From contig CBFIFP010000012.1 in the NCBI GenBank assembly GCA_965661945.1, forward strand, positions 1 to 14,456: a stretch of DNA of 14,456 bases, read 5' to 3'. The notes beneath the pieces are model-generated. The model worked only from the letters and a program-made list of their open reading frames with translations, was not told the DNA's origin and made no database searches. Shown here piece by piece: positions 6,443-11,745 of the stretch (positions within the stretch are counted from its first letter, which is position 1; each line of letters starts with the position of its first letter). A program made the translations under genes and the position numbers. The DNA is from JAJRPT01 sp965661945. Its GTDB lineage: Bacteria > Bacteroidota > Ignavibacteria > Kapaibacteriales > UBA2268.

Positions 6443-6825
6443 CTGATATATTAGAACAAGGGGATAGAATGATAAAATCTCTTAATGAAGAAAATGAACA
6501 TCTAAGAAAAGTGATTTTAAAAAATCGAAAAATGATTGAAAACATTGATAAAGATACTAATTTTTACCTTATTAAATCATTTGTAAATCATTGTGGTTTC
6601 ACATTTAATAATCATTTTATAGAAAGTAGATTGCGAGATAAAATCGCAATCAAGACTGCATTAATACAGCATTTTAGGAATAAGAATATAACATTAAAGC
6701 AGATTGGTAAATACTTTGGTTGCGACCATTCTACGATTTTATGGCACACACAAAAGCATTCTAAATATGATGATAAACTTAAATTTTACAAAGAAGAATT
6801 AAATAAATTTACGGAGGCAGTATGA
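6439..6825 (+). CDS. Stand-alone DnaA domain IV-like DNA-binding protein
   Basis: GAGG (6430-6433) precedes the ATG at 6439. Residues 1-40 form a likely coiled coil (LEQGDRMIKSLNEENEHLRKV). Residues 66-110 match the DnaA C-terminal DNA-binding domain: KTALIQHFRNKNITLKQIGKYFG followed by CDHSTILWHTQKH, equivalent to the DnaA signature GxxFGGRDHSTVxxA. There is no AAA+ ATPase domain. It is thus a DnaA-box-type DNA binder that might bind the phage or host origin, titrate host DnaA sites or act as a repressor. The host-directed role is inference. Confidence 0.75.
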   Translation: MTDILEQGDRMIKSLNEENEHLRKVILKNRKMIENIDKDTNFYLIKSFVNHCGFTFNNHFIESRLRDKIAIKTALIQHFRNKNITLKQIGKYFGCDHSTILWHTQKHSKYDDKLKFYKEELNKFTEAV

Positions 6826-6830
6826 AGTAA
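6812..6830 (+). other. Strong ribosome site before a two-codon reading frame
   Basis: GGAGG (6813-6817) sits 4 nt before ATG AAG TAA (6822-6830), which overlaps the stop of the DnaA-like gene. A consensus ribosome site serving a dipeptide frame suggests the 5' stub of a lost gene, or a small leader. The tRNA-like minihelix begins about 40 nt downstream. Confidence 0.3.
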
Positions 6831-6868
6831 AACCCAAAAAATATTTAATATTTATATCATTTCACATC

Positions 6869-6914
6869 GGCAGAGGTAAACAGGATAAATACGAGTTCGA
6901 GTCTCGCTCTGCCA
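6869..6914 (+). ncRNA. 46-nt tRNA-like minihelix (acceptor plus T-arm only)
   Basis: GGCAGAG (6869-6875) pairs perfectly with CTCTGCC (6907-6913), followed by A6914 at the discriminator position. CGAG (6892-6895) and CTCG (6903-6906) flank a consensus T-loop TTCGAGT (6896-6902). Only 16 nt lie between the acceptor strand and the T-stem, so D-arm, anticodon arm and variable region are absent. No CCA is encoded. It could be a tRNA gene with an internal deletion or a deliberate tRNA mimic. Retention of all seven acceptor pairs favours recent loss or continued selection. Confidence 0.5.
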
Positions 6915-6970
6915 ACTAATTTAAAACGAGTTATTAAGTAATTCTTAACAACTGAAATTAAGGAAAAATT

Positions 6971-7261
6971 ATGACTGAATATCAAAAGCAATATTATATT
7001 GATAATAAAGAACGAATATTAGCACGGCAAAAAAAGTGGCAGAAAGAAAATAAAGAATATATAAAAGCCAAACGAAAAGAATATTATCAAAAGAACAAAG
7101 AATATCATGTTCAAAGACAAAAAGAATGGTTTGAAAAGAATAAGATTGATAAAAAAGAATATCAAAGAGAATGGCGAAAAAATAACAAAGATAAATCAAG
7201 ACAATATCAATTGAAACAACAAATTAAAAAATATATGGATCTTAAAAATGCAAAAGATTAA
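6971..7261 (+). CDS. Highly charged Lys/Tyr/Gln-rich helical protein, 96 aa
   Basis: AGGA (6961-6964) lies 6 nt before the ATG. The protein is built of irregular repeats of a YxxKNKExxxxRQKxW type, e.g. YYIDNKERILARQKKWQKEN and later EWFEKNKIDKKEYQREW. It is very basic and probably one long helix. Similar low-complexity YYxxNKE-type proteins are common in phages, some fused to or beside HNH endonucleases, but no HNH motif is present here. Nucleic-acid binding is plausible, though unproven. Confidence 0.65.
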   Translation: MTEYQKQYYIDNKERILARQKKWQKENKEYIKAKRKEYYQKNKEYHVQRQKEWFEKNKIDKKEYQREWRKNNKDKSRQYQLKQQIKKYMDLKNAKD

Positions 7262-7598
7262 ATTATTTAACAAATGCTATGAAAGGTATTGTAATAATCC
7301 TAGCAAAGAAACTGAAAAAGCATATTGGAAAAGGCGGAATAAATTAGTTCAAGAGTTCCAATTTAAACAAGGCTTTGAAAACGCAAAAGAAATTAAAAAG
7401 AATAATGAAATTATGTATCAATTTGACGATAACAAATTCAATGTTCCACTTTTTAGTTTTAGCTTAATTTATAATGATTTACAATTAAACATTCCGAAAG
7501 GCTATGCACTTGATTATTTAGATTATGTTCTTGAAAATGAAGGCGAAAAATATTTAATGCAGTATGCTGATTGGTATAAATTTAATGGAGGCAGGTAA
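7248..7598 (+). CDS. Hypothetical protein, 116 aa
   Basis: It starts at an ATG overlapping the previous gene by 14 bases. The N-terminus is basic and helical (YWKRRNKLVQEFQFKQGF), the second half mixed alpha/beta (FNVPLFSFSLIYNDLQLNIP, then LDYLDYVLENEG). No membrane segment, no motif I recognise. The ribosome site is weak, so coupling to the upstream gene is likely. Confidence 0.55.
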   Translation: MQKIKLFNKCYERYCNNPSKETEKAYWKRRNKLVQEFQFKQGFENAKEIKKNNEIMYQFDDNKFNVPLFSFSLIYNDLQLNIPKGYALDYLDYVLENEGEKYLMQYADWYKFNGGR

Positions 7599-7599
7599 A

Positions 7600-7794
7600 A
7601 TGGTTGCAGTCTATGGAATTATAATAGATGGCGAAGATATTCAAATTGCATATCGCGGGAATGTATACAGATTTTATTGGTTAAATCCATTATCTAAATT
7701 ACTACCAGATAACTTAGAAGTAGAGGTTTTGGAAGGTTCACCTGAAGGCATTTACACTATTGGTGATATAAAAAGGGAGATAAAAGATGTTTGA
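7600..7794 (+). CDS. Beta-rich hypothetical protein, 64 aa
   Basis: The ATG at 7600 is preferred because GGAGG (7587-7591) lies 8 nt upstream; an in-frame ATG at 7564 is inside the previous gene and has no such site. The product alternates short hydrophobic strands (VAVYGIIIDG, IQIAYRGNVYRFYW, LEVEVLEG), suggesting a small barrel. Family not recognised. Confidence 0.6.
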   Translation: MVAVYGIIIDGEDIQIAYRGNVYRFYWLNPLSKLLPDNLEVEVLEGSPEGIYTIGDIKREIKDV

Positions 7795-7939
7795 GTTACT
7801 AAACGAGTTAACGTGTTACACAGCTATTGAATTTTTAACTTTTGTTATATTGCTTATAATTGCCACTGCTTTAATTAGCAGTATTATAATTGAATTAGTT
7901 AGATATTTTTTTAAACAAATTCTTAGGAAGAAAAAATGA
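7787..7939 (+). CDS. Small single-pass membrane protein, 50 aa
   Basis: GGGAG (7775-7779) precedes the ATG at 7787, which overlaps the upstream gene by 8 bases. The stop overlaps the next ATG (ATGA at 7936-7939). Residues 15-38 form one hydrophobic helix (FLTFVILLIIATALISS...), followed by a basic tail RYFFKQILRKKK. By the positive-inside rule the C-terminus would be cytoplasmic. Such small phage membrane proteins can be holins, superinfection-exclusion proteins or inhibitors of host membrane proteins. Nothing here distinguishes these. Confidence 0.6.
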   Translation: MFELLNELTCYTAIEFLTFVILLIIATALISSIIIELVRYFFKQILRKKK

Positions 7940-8400
7940 TTGATATAACATTAAGTGATTTAAAAATAAAGCCTTGCAAAAGGTATTATGAATACATTAA
8001 ATTAAATTATGGCGATTCTAAATTCAACCCAATAGATGTAATTGAAAAATTAAAAGGTGATTATAATGATGTAAGTTGGTTAATTGCATGGTGCAAATAC
8101 GCACAGACTCCTGAAATGGTGGAATATTACAAATCATTAAACCCTGATGATAGAAATGTAGGGTCTTTAATTAAAAGTTGCGAATATGTTCAAACACCAG
8201 AAATGATTGATTATTATAAATCATTAAATCCTGATTATAATGATGTAAGATGTTTAATTGAAGGTTGCAAATATGCCCAGACACCTGAAATGATTGAAAA
8301 TTATAAATCATTAAACCCAGATTCTGTAGATGTACTATGGTTAATTGGATTTTTACCAGAAGAATTAAAAAAGTATTTAGGAGAAAGTGATGAGTCATAG
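7936..8400 (+). CDS. Repeat protein with three 29-residue units
   Basis: The 154-residue protein has an N-terminal cap of about 42 residues. Three near-identical 29-residue units follow (consensus xNDVxxLIxxCxYAQTPEM, then IxYYKSLNPD), and then a partial fourth unit ending LPEELKKYLGES. Each unit has two short helices with a conserved Cys and TPEM turn, so it should stack as an alpha-solenoid like ankyrin or Sel1 repeats, though it is not one of those that I recognise. Solenoids usually bind other proteins. The cap has a degenerate unit (CKRYYEYIKLNYGD). The start is the ATG coupled to the previous stop. Confidence 0.7.
   Translation: MIDITLSDLKIKPCKRYYEYIKLNYGDSKFNPIDVIEKLKGDYNDVSWLIAWCKYAQTPEMVEYYKSLNPDDRNVGSLIKSCEYVQTPEMIDYYKSLNPDYNDVRCLIEGCKYAQTPEMIENYKSLNPDSVDVLWLIGFLPEELKKYLGESDES
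8062..8322 (+). repeat. Three 87-bp tandem repeats inside the repeat-protein gene
   Basis: Units begin at 8062, 8149 and 8236, with a partial unit from 8323. They are in frame (29 codons) and share long identical stretches such as TATAAATCATTAAA. The high nucleotide similarity points to recent duplication, so copy number may vary between related phages. Confidence 0.8.
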
Positions 8401-8656
8401 AATGGTTAAATATAAACCTAATACATATATTAGCAATTGCCCAAAGTGCAATAATAATACAAAATTTAGGGTAAAAAGCGAGCAAGTAGCAGAAGATATG
8501 TGTGAGATATGGGCGGTATGTGTTTGTGGTTATGACCCCACTTTATATAATACCTTAGGCCGATTAGAAGATGTTTGGGGTGGGACTGATGACCACCAAT
8601 GTCAAGATGCTATTATATTTACTTGGAACGATGTAATCAATTTTAAAAACAATTAG
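8390..8656 (+). CDS. Lar-like zinc-ribbon protein
   Basis: The 88-residue product has CPKC (residues 17-20) and, about 25 residues later, CVCGYDP, then a C-terminal DAIIFTWND. This CPxC...CxCG...A...WN order is that of Lar-family restriction-alleviation-like phage zinc ribbons. In Rac-prophage Lar the protein modulates type I restriction and modification; most relatives are untested. The GGAG at 8380-8383 fits the ATG at 8390 (6 nt) better than the GTG at 8387. It could also be an unrelated zinc ribbon, since there is a long insert between the second Cys pair and the WN motif. Confidence 0.6.
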   Translation: MSHRMVKYKPNTYISNCPKCNNNTKFRVKSEQVAEDMCEIWAVCVCGYDPTLYNTLGRLEDVWGGTDDHQCQDAIIFTWNDVINFKNN

Positions 8657-8665
8657 GAGAAAGTG

Positions 8666-8836
8666 GTGACAGCAATTGAAGTAATTGAAAAGCATATTGA
8701 AGAAGAAGAAAAACATTTAGAATGGTTAAACAATCAAAAAAATCATAGAGATTGGGAAACGGCTAATTCTTATTCATTAGATATTTTAGAAACTCTCAAA
8801 GAAATTCTTGAAGAAATTAAGGGGCTTGAAAAATGA
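8666..8836 (+). CDS. Small acidic coiled-coil protein, 56 aa, GTG start
   Basis: AGGAG at 8655-8659 lies 6 nt before GTG 8666. The 13 bases just before this start (8653-8665) are identical to those before the start at 8390, which supports both. The product is acidic and helical (VIEKHIEEEEKHLEWLNNQ, then LDILETLKEILEEIKGLEK), probably a helical hairpin or coiled-coil dimer. The stop overlaps the next ATG. Family not recognised. Confidence 0.55.
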   Translation: MTAIEVIEKHIEEEEKHLEWLNNQKNHRDWETANSYSLDILETLKEILEEIKGLEK

Positions 8837-9045
8837 AATTATATTTTAAAGATTTATCGGCTGAAACAAGACTAACTTTTTTAGAATTTCTTTTGAATCA
8901 GAACAGAATGAAAAGCCATGATACTCACATTAGATATGAAATAAGCATTTTAAAAGGGTATGTGGAAACTGATGATTATGTTGATGAATATGCAGAAAAA
9001 ATTAAAATATTAAATATTTGGAAAAACAATGACCAACGAAATTGA
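8833..9045 (+). CDS. Short paralogue of the MKLxFKD protein, 70 aa
   Basis: It starts at ATG 8833, in an ATGA overlap with the preceding gene and after AAGGGG. MKLYFKDLSAETRLTFLEF parallels the start of the protein at 5428, and the similarity continues to an IW motif near residue 62. The C-terminal half of the longer protein is absent. Function unknown. Confidence 0.6.
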   Translation: MKLYFKDLSAETRLTFLEFLLNQNRMKSHDTHIRYEISILKGYVETDDYVDEYAEKIKILNIWKNNDQRN

Positions 9046-9301
9046 CACATTTTTTAAATGCATAAAAAAAGGTAGAAACTCTTTTGATGATTTAATCAAC
9101 GGCTTAAAAAAGGATTGCTCTGAAATTGATTTAATCCTTTTAGAACTTAAACAATTAAAAAAAATTGACAGATTCCACCAATGCCAAGACAAGCAAGGTA
9201 GAAACATAATCGAAACTGAAAAGGGCTGTAAAAAAGTCATTTACACAATAGATACTCAAAAAGATTACGATTTTACGATTAACGATTTAGAAAAATTATG
9301 A
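9029..9301 (+). CDS. Hypothetical protein, possible winged helix, 90 aa
   Basis: It overlaps the previous gene by 17 bases and the helicase start by 4. The segment FDDLINGLKKDCSEIDLILLELKQLKKIDRF reads as three helices in the order expected of a winged-helix DNA-binding domain. It is followed by a possible strand pair (RNIIETEKG, KKVIYTIDTQ). The fold call is from pattern only. Coupling to the helicase suggests a partner role. Confidence 0.55.
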   Translation: MTNEIDTFFKCIKKGRNSFDDLINGLKKDCSEIDLILLELKQLKKIDRFHQCQDKQGRNIIETEKGCKKVIYTIDTQKDYDFTINDLEKL

Positions 9302-10761
9302 ACCTAAGACCATATCAAGCAGAACTCAAAAAAAATATCTATACCCAATTCCGTTCTGGGATTAAATCCGTCTTGGCGCAACTGGCTACAGGTGGAGGGA
9401 AAACTATTATCTTTAGTGATATTATTAAAGATGGATTTTTCCATGGTAAAAGAGTGCTGATTATGGCTCATAGAAAGGAATTAATCATCCAAGCATCCAC
9501 TAAACTTTATGATGGATTTGGTATTGATTCTGGAATTATTAAATCTGGTATTCAACCTCATTATGAACGGAATGTACAGGTCGGTTCTGTTCAAACTTTA
9601 ATTAATCGATTAGATGATATTGGTATATTCGACCTTATTATTATTGACGAAGCTCATCACCATCAAGGCAAAAATACTTATGGTAAAATAATTAAATATT
9701 TAACTGAAAAGAATCCTGATTGTAAAATTCTTGGTGTTACTGCAACACCGTGTCGCTCTAATGGTGCAGGTTTTAAAAATGTTTATGATAATATTGTCTT
9801 AGGTCCTTCAATTAATGATTTAATTAAATTAGGTTTTCTTACTACACCAAAATATTACGTTACTCCTATTGATTTATCTGATATTAAAATATCAGCAGGA
9901 GATTATAACCAAAAAGACTTAGCTGAGAAATATATCCAACGTGTTCCGCCTGCTTCTCTTGTTGCTAATTACAAAAAAGTAGCTAACGGACTAAGATGTA
10001 TTGGCTTTGCTGCAAATATTGAACACTCAAAAGATATTGTTGAGTGCTTTAATTCTAATGGTATCCCTGCAGCTCACGTTGATGGCACTACTCCTGAGTT
10101 TCTAAGAAATCAAGCAGTCAATGATTTTGAAAATGGCAAAATATTATATTTATCTAATGTTGGTGTATTCGATGAGGGGTTCGATCTACCTGCAATAGAA
10201 GCTGTCCAACTCGCTCGACCTACTAAATCATTAATTAAATTTATGCAAATGGTGGGTAGAGCTTTGAGAACTGTGGAAGGTAAAAAATACGCACTTGTTT
10301 TAGATCACGCAGGAGTTGTTACAGAACATGGACCTGTAGAATTTGAACGCCGATGGACTATTGAAGGTGTGAGCAAGGAAACTGAACAAAAATTCGCTTA
10401 TAAAAATAAAGAAACTGGTGAAATATACGAGCCTAAACAATTGCCTTTGAATATAGATGCTGACAATATAGAATTAATCGAATTGAGAATTGAAGATATT
10501 GTCAAAAGGAGGCTCAAAAAGGTTAAAACGGACGTGATTAAAAAAATTAATTTTGCCAAATATAAATCTTATAATCCTAAATGGGCTTGGCACCAACTCG
10601 CCGAGAGAGTAACTGGGATTGATTATGAGGAAACTGAAAAAAAACTATTAGAAATAGCTGATGTTTACTGCGAAATTATCGGACACAAGCCAGGTGCTGC
10701 TTATTACCTGGTTAAAAATAAAATGGAAGAAAAATATAAAAAACAAAAAGAAACTGCTTGA
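9298..10761 (+). CDS. Superfamily 2 DEAH-box DNA helicase
   Basis: This 487-residue protein is an ATP-dependent SF2 helicase of the SSL2/type III restriction-like group. It has RPYQ at residues 4-7, Walker A ATGGGKT (30-36), motif Ia MAHRKEL (56-62), DEAH (117-120), motif III TATP (149-152) and, near residue 315, the arginine-finger motif QMVGRALR. The C-terminal part has KYALVLDHAGV after motif VI and a final region of about 130 residues that may bind DNA. Such helicases occur in many phage replication modules, where they are thought to help replication or recombination by unwinding or branch processing. No nuclease or methylase domain is fused. The ATG overlaps the preceding gene's stop. 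Confidence 0.93.
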   Translation: MNLRPYQAELKKNIYTQFRSGIKSVLAQLATGGGKTIIFSDIIKDGFFHGKRVLIMAHRKELIIQASTKLYDGFGIDSGIIKSGIQPHYERNVQVGSVQTLINRLDDIGIFDLIIIDEAHHHQGKNTYGKIIKYLTEKNPDCKILGVTATPCRSNGAGFKNVYDNIVLGPSINDLIKLGFLTTPKYYVTPIDLSDIKISAGDYNQKDLAEKYIQRVPPASLVANYKKVANGLRCIGFAANIEHSKDIVECFNSNGIPAAHVDGTTPEFLRNQAVNDFENGKILYLSNVGVFDEGFDLPAIEAVQLARPTKSLIKFMQMVGRALRTVEGKKYALVLDHAGVVTEHGPVEFERRWTIEGVSKETEQKFAYKNKETGEIYEPKQLPLNIDADNIELIELRIEDIVKRRLKKVKTDVIKKINFAKYKSYNPKWAWHQLAERVTGIDYEETEKKLLEIADVYCEIIGHKPGAAYYLVKNKMEEKYKKQKETA

Positions 10762-10808
10762 TATAGTTGAATTTATACTGCAAGTTTGTTATTAATTAAG
10801 GAACAATT

Positions 10809-10937
10809 ATGATAAAGAATAATACAAAAAAGAATATCTCAAATAAAGATTATAAAGACTTCAAAGAAGTTTTAGACTCTGTGCTTGATATTAAAACTAA
10901 ATACCCACTACTTAAACCTTATCTAAGGAGCAGATAA
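10809..10937 (+). CDS. Small hypothetical protein, 42 aa
   Basis: AAGGAA (10798-10803) lies 5 nt before the ATG, and the frame ends at TAA 10935-10937, three bases before the HD gene. The N-terminus is basic, followed by one helix (DFKEVLDSVLDIKTKY) and LLKPYLRSR. The AAGGAG that serves the next gene falls inside its last codons. Family not recognised. The 47 bases between the helicase and this gene hold nothing else that I can support. Confidence 0.5.
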   Translation: MIKNNTKKNISNKDYKDFKEVLDSVLDIKTKYPLLKPYLRSR

Positions 10938-10940
10938 ATA

Positions 10941-11453
10941 ATGAACGAAATACTAACTTTCTCAGGGCAATTAATAGACCCCTTTAAACCTGATATTAAC
11001 AAAATTAATATTAATGATATTGCTAACTCACTATCTCGACAATGTCGCTTTGGTGGTCATTTGCGTTGGTTTTATAGCGTGGCAGAGCATTCTCTTAGAG
11101 TTGCTTCTAAATTGCCACATGAATTAAAACTTACTGGACTTCTTCACGATGCTGCAGAAGCTTATTTGTTAGACCTTCCTAGACCTATTAAAAATAGGTT
11201 ACCTGGTTACAAAGAAGCAGAAGAACATCTACTGCAAATAATTATGCAAAAATACGGTGGTATATATCCTTTACCTGCTCAAGTAATTAAAGCCGATGAA
11301 GATGTCCTGCAATGGGAATTTGAGTATGTGGTGAGTGAAAATAAACCTGATGCACCTGGTTTATACAATTCAATGGGATATTCGATGGCAAATAGGTTGT
11401 TTATGAATAGGTTTGTAGAATATACTAAGATAGGAGGTTTAGATGGCAAGTGA
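10941..11453 (+). CDS. HD-domain phosphohydrolase, YfbR-like
   Basis: The 170-residue protein contains the HD metal-dependent phosphohydrolase signature: H50 in SVAEHSLRVA, H69-D70 in LLHDAAEAYLLDLPRPIK, and D119 or D121 in KADEDVL. The FGGHLRWFYSVAEHS segment is typical of the phage/YfbR-type HD group. Relatives of known function remove the 5'-phosphate from deoxynucleoside monophosphates. A role in nucleotide-pool control is therefore likely, but the exact substrate cannot be read from the sequence. AAGGAG (10925-10930) precedes the start. Confidence 0.85.
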   Translation: MNEILTFSGQLIDPFKPDINKININDIANSLSRQCRFGGHLRWFYSVAEHSLRVASKLPHELKLTGLLHDAAEAYLLDLPRPIKNRLPGYKEAEEHLLQIIMQKYGGIYPLPAQVIKADEDVLQWEFEYVVSENKPDAPGLYNSMGYSMANRLFMNRFVEYTKIGGLDGK

Positions 11454-11745
11454 AAAAACACATATAGAATTATACAGAGGAATTATAGATACTATAATTT
11501 TCAAAGACAAAGTATTGCTTAAAGTATATCTTTACATTGCATTAGAATCTGAAACCAAATATACTGACAACTTGATGATTTCAACTCCTCAAAAATTATC
11601 TGAAATATTAGGTATCTCAGTAAATAGAATTAATAAAGCATTAAAGACCTTAAAAAAAGAACATTACATCCATACATTAGATATGAGAAGTAATTGGGTG
11701 TATATATCAATTGATAGAAATAACGAATTATTTAGGGGTAATTAA
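11443..11745 (+). CDS. Winged-helix DNA-binding protein, 100 aa
   Basis: A near-perfect AGGAGG (11432-11437) lies 5 nt before the ATG at 11443, the strongest ribosome site in the replication block. Residues 45-85 read as a helix-turn-helix with a wing: STPQKLSEILGISVNRINKALKTLKKEHYI followed by the strand WVYISID. This resembles wing-HTH domains of phage replication and partition proteins and of GntR/MarR-like regulators. It ends flush against the replisome organizer gene, so it may help at the origin or regulate the module. Confidence 0.7.
   Translation: MASEKTHIELYRGIIDTIIFKDKVLLKVYLYIALESETKYTDNLMISTPQKLSEILGISVNRINKALKTLKKEHYIHTLDMRSNWVYISIDRNNELFRGN

Noticed and set aside
8062..8322. 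CRISPR-like or intergenic direct repeats
   Set aside because: The 87-bp units are contiguous, in frame and without spacers. They are a coding repeat.
10767..10795. TTGAAT and TATTAA with 17-bp spacing, a possible promoter after the helicase gene
   Set aside because: The transcript would begin at or inside the AAGGAA ribosome site of the next gene, leaving no usable leader. Such AT-rich matches are expected by chance.
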